64,000 nt of DNA, from contig OY761615.1 of NCBI GenBank assembly GCA_963664845.1, forward strand, positions 2,170,001 to 2,234,000, in the 5' to 3' direction. The stretch comes from CAIYTF01 sp963664845. GTDB taxonomy: Bacteria > Bacteroidota > Ignavibacteria > Ignavibacteriales > Ignavibacteriaceae. Shown here piece by piece: positions 32,684-43,018 of the stretch; the first letter of the stretch is position 1; each line of letters begins with the position of its first letter. Made by a program: the position numbers and the translations under genes. Below the pieces are notes generated by a model. That model saw only the letters and a list, made by a program, of their open reading frames with translations, was not told the origin of the DNA and did no database searches.

Positions 32684-33718
32684 TTAGAAGCCGAGTTTAA
32701 CCGAGAACATATGGTTAGCGTCGAAATATTTTACCGATCGGTACGCATAATCGACAGAAATTTTAACATCCGTGTCAAATTTAAAACCGACACCAAAGGT
32801 TGGGCCATAAATGTTGTCTTCTTCGCCACCAGCCTGCGGAATAAGAGAGTATCCAGAACGGAGGAAAAGCATTTGGCTATAACTGATCTCCGCTCCGAGC
32901 TTTATTTCGTCATTCTGAAAGCTATTATCTTGATAGGTAGCCGCGAACAATCCGCTAAAATTGTTAGACAATTTGCCCTGGTAGGCCATTCCAATTTCAA
33001 GCATGGAAGGTAAACTGAACGAGGCCGCGACGATCTGGTAATATTCAATTCCACGGAGAGCATTTGATTCAGACGCGGAGCGTAACAAATCAGCCCCATC
33101 AAATTTCATTTGCGAGCCGAGGTTTTTCATTACGATCCCAAGTTGCAAACCATTAACACCTGCGAAACCGATATACTGAACACCGGCGTCAACCGCAAAT
33201 CCGTTTGCACTGGTCCGCATGATCTTCTCACTTATCAGCTTCCCTGTGAATCCAACCCGAATACGATCAGTCAGGTTTGCTGAATAACTTGCCCCAATAT
33301 TAATGTACGCCGGGGAGTATGTTGACCCGTCCCCTGATTCATTTGCGATTGTGGTGACTGGTATGTCTCCGAAATTAAGCGCCTTTACGCTTAAGGCAAA
33401 GCTTCCAAATTCACCGATCCGGGCAGCTATGGCGCCGTACGAAACATTGATATCTGCGATTTGTTTCATTTCTGAAAAGATCACTTCAACGTTATTGTCT
33501 GCCCCGACGATACCCGCCGGGTTATAGTAGATAGCTTCAGCGCCCCGCAGGCCGGCCAGATAGCTTCCGCTGAGCCCAAATCCCTGGCCGCCAACGGGTA
33601 TTAAAAGTTCATTTGCCCCGGAAGTTCCATTACGTTTACCACCACCGGCAAGAACCATTCCTGAGCATATGACAAAAAGAATTGCCATATTTAACATAAT
33701 TGATACAAATTTTTTCAT
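32684..33718 (-). CDS. PorV/PorQ-like outer membrane beta-barrel protein
   Basis: A 344-aa protein with a signal peptide (MAILFVICSGMVLAGG). The N-terminal segment SGANELLIPVGGQGFGLSGS, then YLAGLRGAEAIYYNPAGIVG, is the PorV/PorQ/UPF0164 signature, and the rest alternates strands as in a FadL-like barrel, ending in an aromatic-terminated strand (MFSVKLGF). PorV shuttles secreted proteins to the type IX attachment complex, but many Ignavibacteria paralogues have other roles. Position next to large secreted and TonB-dependent proteins suggests a joint envelope function. Confidence 0.88.
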   Translation of the reverse strand: MKKFVSIMLNMAILFVICSGMVLAGGGKRNGTSGANELLIPVGGQGFGLSGSYLAGLRGAEAIYYNPAGIVGADNNVEVIFSEMKQIADINVSYGAIAARIGEFGSFALSVKALNFGDIPVTTIANESGDGSTYSPAYINIGASYSANLTDRIRVGFTGKLISEKIMRTSANGFAVDAGVQYIGFAGVNGLQLGIVMKNLGSQMKFDGADLLRSASESNALRGIEYYQIVAASFSLPSMLEIGMAYQGKLSNNFSGLFAATYQDNSFQNDEIKLGAEISYSQMLFLRSGYSLIPQAGGEEDNIYGPTFGVGFKFDTDVKISVDYAYRSVKYFDANHMFSVKLGF

Positions 33719-33763
33719 TTTCAGATCTCCGAAATAGATAATTTATAATGAGATTACAATGGT

Positions 33764-36700
33764 TTATAGGCGATCGATGTACGGGGTTTCCTGTATCACC
33801 GCCAGCTTCAGCACTTTCGTGCCTATTCCAGGAATCTCAATATAGGCTATGAACATACCGCTTGCGACAGGAATGCCATCCTTATTCTTCAAATCCCAAT
33901 CCGTATACGTTTTGTAGGAATCATCCTTTTCTATACGCCTCACAAAAGTTCCTGCAACGGTGTAAAGACGTATGATTGCCTTATTAGGCAAGTTCATAAA
34001 TCTCACCCATCGTTGATACTTATCCACTTCCTGCGCATGAGCGCCAAAATAGGGGTTCGGATAAACTGAAATTCTATCCAACGTCGATTTGCCGACAACG
34101 GCATCATTCATCTTGGGCTTAGTGGCCGTAAAGCTGAATTTGTCGCTTGGTTTAATCGTCTTCCACGTGTTGATGCGGATTACAGAACCCGGAGCCGGTA
34201 ACGCATGCCCATCATGTGAACAAAGTGCAAAGTTAACAAGCGGATACTCACTTTTGACTGTTCTACGGCTTGACACCCCATACACCGGATCTGCGTATGG
34301 TTTGGCAGAATCCTGCCAGACATAAATATCTTCCCAAACAAGGGAATCTGTTTGAAACCGTGCCTGATTGATTAGCGTGCCGGTCCAAGCGGTGTCAATT
34401 TTACCAACACTAGTAGTAACTGAATTAACAGTAACAGCCGGATGCCCGTCAAATACCTTAATGTATGCTTGTTGCGCCGAATTGTTCGTCACATTCCAGA
34501 CCGTGAACGGAACTTTGTTCTTACCAACGGGGTTGGCGGCAATTTGTCCATTGGTCGGCCTTGAGCTAAACGAATAGAAATAACTTGAATCGGTACCGAA
34601 CCGGAATTCGAAGTCTTTCTCCTTGATAATACCGTCATTTCCTAATTGCTGCAATGACGAAATACCCGATGTTGCAATAGAGGCGACCCACCAATCATGA
34701 TTGGTTGCAGTGGCTACACCAAACACGTTTTGTCCGCTGTAAGGTACCATCGGAACAACCTCGTTTTTGGATACCGGGACATCGATTCCTGCATCTTTCA
34801 CTAAAACAACTTCCTTAACGCGATTAGTCCCGACTGGATTAGCAACACGTACGGCAAGTCCGTCGAACACTTTGGCCCCGTTAAAGTCAAATCCGTTGGT
34901 AGCATAGGAAGCAATATTAAGCGTATCAAAAGTTGCTCCGGTAATTAACGTATCATTTGCGGTCACATCGCGGAGGTTCCAGCGAAGTGAGGTGTCCACT
35001 CCGGTCATAAATATTTCGTAATCATGGCCGGTCAAAACAGTAGGGTCAATCACCTTAATTGCAGCAATTCCATCATTCGTTGACGAAGTAAGCTTATTCG
35101 CACTTATAAGGTCATTATATTTAAACGTAAATTGCTCTCCCACCGGCATAGCATGCGGAGTTAATCCACGCGTTGGTGCTTCATCAGGAGTAACTATCGT
35201 TTGTGGAGACCACTTGACGCGCGGAGCATCATCCATGCAATATGAATATGAACGGACACCAAAATAATAAGGCGTACCGTTAACCAATGGTGCATTTTTG
35301 ATGTAATCATAGGTTATTGCAAACGAATGAATCAACCCAAAATTGGTGGGCTCGATAGAAGGCAGCAACACTTTCTGCCCTGACATTGTTACATAATCTT
35401 TGATAGTGTCAACGGCATCATTCGGAAGATCATATGTTCCAAGCAATTTTGCATTTGAGTAGGATGCATCACTGTATTGATAAATTTGATAGCCGCCGAA
35501 TTTCCACACTGTATCCTTCAGGCCCTGATTTCCAAGCAATGGATTGAATTTACGGAAGGTTTCCGCGTTATCTTCCCAATAGAGAATAAGCTTTTTGTCC
35601 AGCTCGGCATAATGCATTTTGGGGTTTGGCGGTGCTGGCACAAGATCAAAATTAACGTTGTAGGCCACTTGAGCAATGTCATCCGCCATTTTCAGATCAG
35701 TAACACTGTTCAAATTATCAGAGCCTCGCGCGACCATGACCGCAACGACAACCTCTTGGGTATCGCCAGGAGCGAAGGTAAATTTACCGGAAGAAAGCAT
35801 CATCCGGCGGTCACCGGGGGCAGGAGCGCTTGCCCATGCAGGAACGCCTTCATACCAGCCGGTCTTTTTCACCGGATCGCCATAAAGGCAAAAATTGACT
35901 GGAATGTTTCCCTGAGTTGGATCAACAAACGGTACTCCGTTGTAATCTTTACTGGTCATATAATTATAGAGCTGCTGCGTGCCTGCTGGTACAGCAAGAT
36001 CAGGATCCTTATACATATCCGGGCCACTGTTGATATAGAAAGAAAACGAGGTCAACGGAAGATTTGTATATCCATGACGCCATTTGCCGTCAAATTTTGC
36101 ACTATCAGGCAAGTTTTTTTCCGTAATGATCGGGTACAAGACCTTGTCATACGGAATGATCGGGCCCTGGAAGAAATCGTAGCCGGCTGCCGGTGGAGCA
36201 GCACCATAGGTGGCGCCGCCGCCCGTTCCGTCCATGTTCGTACCATTGTAAACGAAGCCAAGGCTCCTGAGGGTATCACAGCCGACGTAATCATCTGAGG
36301 CATCACCCAAATCGGGATCAATCCATTGCCCTAGGATCATATCGCGAATGGTATAATGGCCCTTGTTGATGAGTTTGTATTTTTTGAATACCATATTGCC
36401 CAACGGGCCCGATTGGTTAAATCCAAAGATCGAGCACTGTACTTCGATGCCCATCGGGGCAGTACCATAGAGTTTTGCAGTGCGGGATGCATCCATATCG
36501 TTCATAACAAACCAATACATCTGATCACCCGAAATTGCAGGAACCTTGACGCCATATTCATCAGTCGTATAAGGGGCGCCAAGATCAACTGGCCAATTCT
36601 TATAATCATCGGTCGTGGTCTCATCACGCTTGAGAGACCATATTTTGTATCTGGGATTGGTGGGATCTGAAGCGGTTCCGTCTGCATTGATTGGCCCGGC

Positions 36701-37030
36701 TTGAAGACCAGTTTTGTAGGTACTTCCGCCACTGCGAAGATCATTGGTGCCGACATATCCTGCCCATACCAGTCCATCACAATAGATAGCCGTTTTAGCA
36801 CTTCCTTTTGGCCAAAAAAGGCCGGAGGTTCCTGAACCCGCAGCATCAAATGCACCAATACCATTATTATAGAACAACATATATATTTGGTTAATATCGA
36901 TATACCCCTTTAAGTCATTGGTCTCGATCTTCGCGAGCCCGGACGACTTCTTGGGGTCTTCCTTATACATTCCGAAAAACACAAGCGACATCAAGAATAC
37001 CGCAGTAATTCGAATTGAGAATTTTCTCAT
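33764..37030 (-). CDS. Large secreted protein with FlgD-like/T9SS-like C-terminal domain
   Basis: A 1088-aa protein with an N-terminal signal segment (ITAVFLMSLVFFGMYKED). The body is beta-rich, with several Ig-like stretches (for example DKKLILYWEDNAETFRKF), and no enzymatic motif was found. The last 100 residues start ISVYPNPYFGAH and end MFIAYIEIPGIGTKVLKLAV, the FlgD-Ig/sorting-domain type. In Ignavibacteria such proteins occur beside PorV-like and TonB-dependent proteins. It is 39 bases from the TonB receptor gene and 45 from the PorV-like gene on the same strand. Confidence 0.8.
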   Translation of the reverse strand: MRKFSIRITAVFLMSLVFFGMYKEDPKKSSGLAKIETNDLKGYIDINQIYMLFYNNGIGAFDAAGSGTSGLFWPKGSAKTAIYCDGLVWAGYVGTNDLRSGGSTYKTGLQAGPINADGTASDPTNPRYKIWSLKRDETTTDDYKNWPVDLGAPYTTDEYGVKVPAISGDQMYWFVMNDMDASRTAKLYGTAPMGIEVQCSIFGFNQSGPLGNMVFKKYKLINKGHYTIRDMILGQWIDPDLGDASDDYVGCDTLRSLGFVYNGTNMDGTGGGATYGAAPPAAGYDFFQGPIIPYDKVLYPIITEKNLPDSAKFDGKWRHGYTNLPLTSFSFYINSGPDMYKDPDLAVPAGTQQLYNYMTSKDYNGVPFVDPTQGNIPVNFCLYGDPVKKTGWYEGVPAWASAPAPGDRRMMLSSGKFTFAPGDTQEVVVAVMVARGSDNLNSVTDLKMADDIAQVAYNVNFDLVPAPPNPKMHYAELDKKLILYWEDNAETFRKFNPLLGNQGLKDTVWKFGGYQIYQYSDASYSNAKLLGTYDLPNDAVDTIKDYVTMSGQKVLLPSIEPTNFGLIHSFAITYDYIKNAPLVNGTPYYFGVRSYSYCMDDAPRVKWSPQTIVTPDEAPTRGLTPHAMPVGEQFTFKYNDLISANKLTSSTNDGIAAIKVIDPTVLTGHDYEIFMTGVDTSLRWNLRDVTANDTLITGATFDTLNIASYATNGFDFNGAKVFDGLAVRVANPVGTNRVKEVVLVKDAGIDVPVSKNEVVPMVPYSGQNVFGVATATNHDWWVASIATSGISSLQQLGNDGIIKEKDFEFRFGTDSSYFYSFSSRPTNGQIAANPVGKNKVPFTVWNVTNNSAQQAYIKVFDGHPAVTVNSVTTSVGKIDTAWTGTLINQARFQTDSLVWEDIYVWQDSAKPYADPVYGVSSRRTVKSEYPLVNFALCSHDGHALPAPGSVIRINTWKTIKPSDKFSFTATKPKMNDAVVGKSTLDRISVYPNPYFGAHAQEVDKYQRWVRFMNLPNKAIIRLYTVAGTFVRRIEKDDSYKTYTDWDLKNKDGIPVASGMFIAYIEIPGIGTKVLKLAVIQETPYIDRL

Positions 37031-37069
37031 TGTAAACTCCTTTAGTTAATAACCGGTTTTCTGGAAATA

Positions 37070-39940
37070 TTAATATTCAAGTTTCACGCCTACCCGTATT
37101 TGCCGCGGCGGCCCATATAAATTCGCGTTGTTATTGTTGACCGCATTATATAAGTCAACATAATTTTTAGCGAATTTTTCTCCATATTTATTCAAGTAAT
37201 TTTGATAGGTCGTTTGGCCTTCCAGTGTTTGCAGTATTCCGTCTGACGTTGAACCGGTTTGTGCAAATACGTCCACGATGTTTTTAGTGTTCAGTAAGTT
37301 TATAACTGAAACATAAATATTTGTGTTAAATTGTCCGATCTTAATTGTCTTGTCAATCCGCAAATCAATTTGGAAATTCCAAGGTGTTGTTGATGAATTT
37401 AATGGCTCAAGCGGAACTTTCGCGTTTGCATAACCGGAAACTAACGTGAAATTGTGCCCGCTGTTGAAGGTAAACAACAAGTCCAGTCCGCTGTTTTGCA
37501 GCAATGCCGGGCCGTCATCACCAATGAACCGATAATCGAAATTAAGTGACCCACGATGTGTCTGATTGAAATCAAGCGGTGACACATCCTGTGGAAAATA
37601 CGGTGTTGCCGTTGGAGACTGCCAAATAGCGTAGAACCCGGAGGTAGCGCTTGATCCGGTTCCACGTGCATCTGAATACGTATAGCTAAATGATCCGGCT
37701 ATCCGTTCTACTCTCCGGAAATCAAAGCGAAATTCTACACCTTGTGACGTGGAGAAATCACCATTCACAAATGCGTAGTAACCGTTGTGTGCTGCGCCTT
37801 GTTCAGCATAAACAGTTCTGATCTGTACCTGGTCTTTAATGTCCTTGTAGAACGCGGTAATGTCAATTGCAAGGTTTTCACCCAATTGTTGCGAAAATCC
37901 GAGATCAAACTGCGAGGTTCTTTCAGGCCGCAGGCCAAAACCAACCGGATTCTGAATTGCAAGTCCGCCTTTGATGTTTTGTGATACCTGAGTCAGCCCC
38001 TGATAGATATCGCGGAGCCGTGTCTGCTGAACAAATTTGCCATACTGTGCATGGAATTTCGCCATATCCGTTAAGTTAAAGGAAAACCCAAGACGCGGGC
38101 TGATTTGCAATAAGGGGTCAACATTCAGCAGTTCGGACTGATCAATGTTGCCATTGGCAAGATATTTAATGTTATGTGGATTTTTAAAACGCTGCCCGTC
38201 TGATGCGATATAATCAAATCGAAGCCCGGCATTGATGACTAAGTCATTGAATTCCAGTTTATCCTGAATATAGGCGGCTGCGAAGACAGGATGTTTTGCA
38301 CCATAGGCGCCACTCTCATCGCTTGGGTTACCCAAGACGTCATAGCCATAATTATCGAGACTATTGTGCCATGTTTCCGGTGCATCAGGATAGTTTGACC
38401 AAAGTGAGTAATAATTGAATACGTAGGCGAATGAATATCTGCGTATCGTCCAGTATTTATAGTCTGCACCAGCTTTTAACTCATTGTTTTTCCCAAGTTG
38501 ATAGAACAGATCAATCTTACCCTGATAGGATCGGTCCCGTCGTTTTTGATAGCCGGCCTCCTGATATCCATATTTCAGAAACGAAATGGTGTAGAGAGAA
38601 TAGCTTGAAAGATTCTGTCCGTCACCCGGCAACGTATAGCCGAATTTTGCATTTTCAACAGAATCACCATAAGCAAACAGATTATGCTTTAAATCGTAAT
38701 CCATGGTGGCCAAATAGTCTTCATAGAAATTCAGATTCAAATCAACATATGATTCATTCGAAATCACATAGGTGGTTTTCAAGTTAATGGTCTTTGTTGA
38801 TGATTCGGTATAGGGAGCACGCGCACTGTTCAACATATCGGTAATACCATAGGTTGAAGACCAGCCAGTGTGGTATTTCGATACACCGTAGGTTCCGCTT
38901 AGCTTGAAAAGGAGAGGTTTAAGATCGACAGTAAGATTACCCTGTGTATGCCAGGATTCCGAGGCATCGTTCAAGATGTAGCCTGCGGGGTAGATCAGGC
39001 TCACTGTATCCACTTTGCTGTTTTCGGGATCATACAGGTTTGGCATATTAATACCATCCCAGAAACGGGCACGGGATCTGTCAAAATTATTATCAGCCGC
39101 CAAGTAAAAACGTAATACTTTTTCTGATGGAATAACCGGACCGCTGATTGTGGCAATATATTGGCTCGAACCATAAGAATAGCCTCCCAGCATTTTCCGG
39201 CTGCTGTTTTTCCCGACAAAGTTGTCTGTGACGCCTTCTAGGGTAAACTGATATTCGTCTTTACCAGTACGGAGCGTGGTGCTGATAATGCCAGCATTTG
39301 CACCACCATATTCAGCAGTATATCCACCCGCCTGAAATTGAATTTCTTCAATGGCACTGTTTATGATGTTAGTTGAAGAACCGCCATAAATTGGATCGTT
39401 CACCATAACGCCGTCAACATAGTTGGCAACCGCGTCAGAGCGAGAACCGCGCACGTATATGTTACCGTTCTGCCGGACAACGCCAGTCATTGTGGCAACG
39501 ATTTGTGCGACATCACGAACAGGTAAATTCGCGAGATCTTCAGATTTAATAATGGAAGTTGCATTCGTCTGATTCTTATTTATCAGTGGTTTTTCTGCCA
39601 CAACAATAATATCCTTCGTCTGGAGTTGCCTATTTGAAAGCGTTAAATCAGTTTGGGTTGTTAAATCTGCATATACACGGACATTCTCGACCCGGGTCTC
39701 ATTATAACCAACATAGGAGGCCTTAACCGTATAGGTTCCGGGAGAAACGTTGATGATGAGATACTCCCCGTTAATATTAGTTGCCGCACCATAGGAAGTT
39801 CCGGTAACCACTACACTTGCACCAATCAGGGGTTCTTTGGTAACTGCGTCAACAATTTTACCCACAATTTTACCGTTTCCAGCAAACAGCGATGTAAATA
39901 AACTTACAAAGCAGACTAAAGTTAAAATTTTTCTATACAT
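37070..39940 (-). CDS. TonB-dependent outer membrane receptor with carboxypeptidase-regulatory-like domain
   Basis: A 956-aa protein. A signal peptide (ILTLVCFVSLFTSLFAGNG) is followed by a CarboxypepD_reg-like domain (GKIVDAVTKEPLIGASVVVT), the plug domain (DLANLPVRDVAQIVATMTGV, then YVDGVMVNDP and YGGANAGIISTTLRTG) and a 22-strand barrel ending in IRVGVKLEY. No SusD-like lipoprotein is adjacent, so polysaccharide uptake is not specially supported; the ligand is unknown. It is in a tight cluster with a DUF4397 lipoprotein upstream and the 1088-aa secreted protein downstream. Confidence 0.94.
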   Translation of the reverse strand: MYRKILTLVCFVSLFTSLFAGNGKIVGKIVDAVTKEPLIGASVVVTGTSYGAATNINGEYLIINVSPGTYTVKASYVGYNETRVENVRVYADLTTQTDLTLSNRQLQTKDIIVVAEKPLINKNQTNATSIIKSEDLANLPVRDVAQIVATMTGVVRQNGNIYVRGSRSDAVANYVDGVMVNDPIYGGSSTNIINSAIEEIQFQAGGYTAEYGGANAGIISTTLRTGKDEYQFTLEGVTDNFVGKNSSRKMLGGYSYGSSQYIATISGPVIPSEKVLRFYLAADNNFDRSRARFWDGINMPNLYDPENSKVDTVSLIYPAGYILNDASESWHTQGNLTVDLKPLLFKLSGTYGVSKYHTGWSSTYGITDMLNSARAPYTESSTKTINLKTTYVISNESYVDLNLNFYEDYLATMDYDLKHNLFAYGDSVENAKFGYTLPGDGQNLSSYSLYTISFLKYGYQEAGYQKRRDRSYQGKIDLFYQLGKNNELKAGADYKYWTIRRYSFAYVFNYYSLWSNYPDAPETWHNSLDNYGYDVLGNPSDESGAYGAKHPVFAAAYIQDKLEFNDLVINAGLRFDYIASDGQRFKNPHNIKYLANGNIDQSELLNVDPLLQISPRLGFSFNLTDMAKFHAQYGKFVQQTRLRDIYQGLTQVSQNIKGGLAIQNPVGFGLRPERTSQFDLGFSQQLGENLAIDITAFYKDIKDQVQIRTVYAEQGAAHNGYYAFVNGDFSTSQGVEFRFDFRRVERIAGSFSYTYSDARGTGSSATSGFYAIWQSPTATPYFPQDVSPLDFNQTHRGSLNFDYRFIGDDGPALLQNSGLDLLFTFNSGHNFTLVSGYANAKVPLEPLNSSTTPWNFQIDLRIDKTIKIGQFNTNIYVSVINLLNTKNIVDVFAQTGSTSDGILQTLEGQTTYQNYLNKYGEKFAKNYVDLYNAVNNNNANLYGPPRQIRVGVKLEY

Positions 39941-39951
39941 ATTCTGTCTCC

Positions 39952-40686
39952 TTAATGCTGTATGACTGGAGCTGGTTGAAATTCACGGAAGACAACTGAA
40001 GTCTTTCCTGTTACTCCGATTATATACACATAGTAGTTTTTATTCGGCAAAATCGTCTGCGTGGCGATACCAATTTCGTCATTCATACGGGCCGTCGAAA
40101 CCCAAAAGTTCCGCGCAGAATTCACGCCATTTGTATCATTAAGAGCCGATTTAATTGCGTCTCTTTTCAGATCATACGTCATAAAAATATTTCTGCCACC
40201 GGTTGTATCATGCACATCAACCATTATATCTGCCGCAAGGAAATTAATAAAGTAAAAATTCGCTTTACCCGTTTTGGGGGCGGTGGACAAATAGGCATCG
40301 CCTTCTAAAACTGCATAAATAACAGGCAGTCCGCTTGTAGCATCATTTTTCACATACAGCGTGGAAAGCGAATTCGTTGAGATCGTAACTGTTTCGCTGT
40401 CCACTGTTGCCCCGGCTGTATTCTTCACAACGATAACCTTTTCGCCAGCATGGACCAGGATATATGAAGACAGATCATTCGAGCGCAACATGGAGGTCGA
40501 AGGATCGATAACGATGCCGTTAACCGTAATGTGCAAGCTGTCGGTAGCTGGTAAAAAATTGCCGAAACGGATAACGGCTTGTTGGATTGGGGCTTGGGAG
40601 ATCGTTGGTTCATCTAAACAACTCGTCAGACCGAGAGTAGTCAGGATCAAAACGATTCCCATAAAAAAGAAGTCTCTATTCCGCAT
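39952..40686 (-). CDS. DUF4397 lipoprotein
   Basis: A 244-aa lipoprotein: the signal peptide ends in the lipobox LTSC, followed by LDEPT. DUF4397 strands are recognisable (IRFGNFLPATDSLHITVNG, SSYILVHAGEKVIVVKN, STLYVKNDATSGLPVIYAVL). AGGAG precedes the ATG. It lies 11 bases before the TonB receptor gene, so it probably is its surface-exposed or periplasmic partner. DUF4397 function is unknown. Confidence 0.88.
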   Translation of the reverse strand: MRNRDFFFMGIVLILTTLGLTSCLDEPTISQAPIQQAVIRFGNFLPATDSLHITVNGIVIDPSTSMLRSNDLSSYILVHAGEKVIVVKNTAGATVDSETVTISTNSLSTLYVKNDATSGLPVIYAVLEGDAYLSTAPKTGKANFYFINFLAADIMVDVHDTTGGRNIFMTYDLKRDAIKSALNDTNGVNSARNFWVSTARMNDEIGIATQTILPNKNYYVYIIGVTGKTSVVFREFQPAPVIQH

Positions 40687-40854
40687 TGTTTCTCACTCCT
40701 GGAATTCTTCTTGTTAAATCACGAAAGAAATTATTTTAATAGTATTTTTTAATCGAAGTCGCGATCAAAAAAAAATGGCGCCGCAAGGCAGCGCATTGAT
40801 CAAATGAAATGCAAAGTTCAGATAATCACGAATAAACTTACAAAAAAGCCAAAT

Positions 40855-40898
40855 AAAAGAAAAGAAAGTTATCCGCCATGTTTCAGGCGGATAACTTT
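40855..40898 (-). terminator. Intrinsic terminator of the 40909 gene
   Basis: A perfect 13-bp stem (40865-40877 with 40886-40898) with an 8-base loop, followed on the minus strand by CTTTCTTTT. It stands directly after the stop codon at 40909. The remaining spacer to 40687 shows nothing else clear. Confidence 0.8.
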
Positions 40899-40908
40899 CT
40901 AAAAAAAA

Positions 40909-42738
40909 TTACTTAACTAAAGTAAGTTTCTTTGATACAGAGAAGTTCCCTGCTTTTAAAGAATAAACATAAACACCTGAGGTAAGCTTTGAAGCGTCAA
41001 AAGAAACGCTGTGGCTTCCGGCGGTGAGTTCTTCGTTAACAAGTGTAGCAACTTCGCGACCAAGCATATCATAAACCTTCAATGACACCGGTGATTTTAC
41101 ACCAAGGCTGAAGTTAATGTTTGTTGTCGGGTTGAATGGATTAGGATAATTCTGATCCAATGAGAAGCTCTTTGTACCGTTGGCAATGTCCTTGATTCCT
41201 GCAGCTGTCTTAGGAATATCCAAAGTTTTGTAAACCAAAGGATTGTTCGAAAGAACGCCTTCAGAGAAGACCTGGATACCACTTGACAAATCTGCTTCAT
41301 ACAGGATGTGTGCGCGCCAGGTTGTTCCATTATCTTCGAGGAACTGAGCGCAGGTTCCATACTGTTCAGCAACGTTCTTTGCGTTAGCACCAGGAATTGT
41401 CCCACCATAGGTCCATTTTGCGCCGCCGTCAACTGAATAAGCATAATATAAGTCTGTCCAATAGAAACCATTGCCGCCTACTGTATCGAGCACGCCGCCG
41501 GTAACTTCAGGACCGGTCCAGATTGCAAAAACACCTTTGCCGTCGTCACTAACCGCAACACTGGGATAGCACGCACCAAGGCTGTTTCCAGGATTGAAGC
41601 TACCAATATCAGACAATGTATCAATATTGATATCCGAAATAGCAACGAATTTTTTGTCTGTTGAATTCCAATAGAGCATTGGAAATGCGTTAGCAAGGGC
41701 TGTGTCTTTTGTAGCATTAAAGACCACTGAATAGCCATTAAACACTGCATGGACTGCACCGGTGTTGGCAACAGCATAATCAAACTGAGCAAAATTGCAC
41801 AATAATGGGGCATATAATGGGCGGTTTGCAATAAGATCAATTGTTCCGCTGATACCCGTTTTGTGAGGAGTAAATGTTGATCCATTATCTGATGAATAGA
41901 GATACCATGCATTATCGGTGGTGTCAGGATTTTCTACGTTATACGCAGGTGTTCCTGTACTGCTTGCATAACGGCTTCCGCCATAATACACAACGTATTG
42001 TTCGTTTCTTGATTTGGCAATTCCGAGTTCGGTGCTGCCATTGTATTTCCAGAAAAAGGTAGAAGCGAAGTCGCCGATTTTTGCCCACTGACTCACAGTG
42101 GTACCATAATCAGGTGATTTCAGGAACTGATATTCCAAGCGGTTTCCGGAGGTTCCAAGGAACATGTTGTCGCCGGAGAACTGGATTGAAGGATCCAGAG
42201 CCGGTGCAAACGTTGAATTAATGAATGCACTTGTTCCGTCCCAGATCCCTAAACGGCAAACAGTTGAGCCGGATACGGTTTGGTGAGCAACAATAGCTAC
42301 GGTTCCGATTGCTGTACCGGTTCTTTGGATATCAATTTGCTCATAACCGGAAACTCCAGTTGCAGAATCAAAGGCCTGAACAGTAAGGTAGCTGTTATCC
42401 GAAGTGTTATTTGTAATGTAAGCTACGGTGCGTTTGGTGGAGCCCCATTTTCTGATCATAGGGCTGATGTGTACTTTGCCATCATAAAAAGCAACCTGAT
42501 CTCTGATGAGAGAGTTTGCAAAATAATCAAATGTGGTGTAGCCAATAGTATCACCCACAGCAGGATTATGAACTTTGAAAACCGACGGTACCGGTGTATA
42601 TATTGCTCTTGCACTTGGGGTTGCATCAGTTGATTCCAACGACACGGTCCGGCTCATCTTCTGATGAACTTTTTCCGGTACTTGAGCAAATACCATAGCC
42701 GTAAGTAAAACAATAAGAACAAAGAATCTATTAATCAT
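40909..42738 (-). CDS. Secreted protein with type IX secretion sorting domain
   Basis: A 609-aa protein. An N-terminal signal peptide (FFVLIVLLTAMVFAQ) leads to a beta-propeller-like body with repeated aromatic strands (for example GNGFYWTDLYYAYSVDGG and NAWYLYSSDNGSTFTPHK), similar to sialidase/BNR repeats. The last 85 residues are the sorting domain: QNYPNPFNPTTNINFSL, then VYDMLGREVATLVNEEL and YSLKAGNFSVSKKLTLVK. The protein is expected to be exported by the Por system and anchored or released. Substrate unknown. Confidence 0.9.
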   Translation of the reverse strand: MINRFFVLIVLLTAMVFAQVPEKVHQKMSRTVSLESTDATPSARAIYTPVPSVFKVHNPAVGDTIGYTTFDYFANSLIRDQVAFYDGKVHISPMIRKWGSTKRTVAYITNNTSDNSYLTVQAFDSATGVSGYEQIDIQRTGTAIGTVAIVAHQTVSGSTVCRLGIWDGTSAFINSTFAPALDPSIQFSGDNMFLGTSGNRLEYQFLKSPDYGTTVSQWAKIGDFASTFFWKYNGSTELGIAKSRNEQYVVYYGGSRYASSTGTPAYNVENPDTTDNAWYLYSSDNGSTFTPHKTGISGTIDLIANRPLYAPLLCNFAQFDYAVANTGAVHAVFNGYSVVFNATKDTALANAFPMLYWNSTDKKFVAISDINIDTLSDIGSFNPGNSLGACYPSVAVSDDGKGVFAIWTGPEVTGGVLDTVGGNGFYWTDLYYAYSVDGGAKWTYGGTIPGANAKNVAEQYGTCAQFLEDNGTTWRAHILYEADLSSGIQVFSEGVLSNNPLVYKTLDIPKTAAGIKDIANGTKSFSLDQNYPNPFNPTTNINFSLGVKSPVSLKVYDMLGREVATLVNEELTAGSHSVSFDASKLTSGVYVYSLKAGNFSVSKKLTLVK

Positions 42739-43018
42739 AGTCTTCTCCTTGAAATTGATTAAAAAAAAGTGACACTGTTACTCTCAATGTCCCAGCATTG
42801 TGTTTGATAATAACTATCAAAACCTTCTTTTCGGGTAACAAAAGACCCGACATTTTTTAAAAATAGGAGGAATTAACTTGCTATTCCCAAAAAAAGTGGG
42901 CGAAACATCATCATTACCGAAAAATGAATTTAGCAATAATTATACTAATTGTCCACACTTTTTTCCTTTTCTCCCAAAAATTATCAGCACTTATATCGGC
43001 ACAGAATGACCATTGCGT

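Noticed and set aside
42831..42858. Hairpin TCGGGT/ACCCGA followed by T residues
   Set aside because: Stem only 6 bp and oriented for the plus strand, where no gene precedes it.
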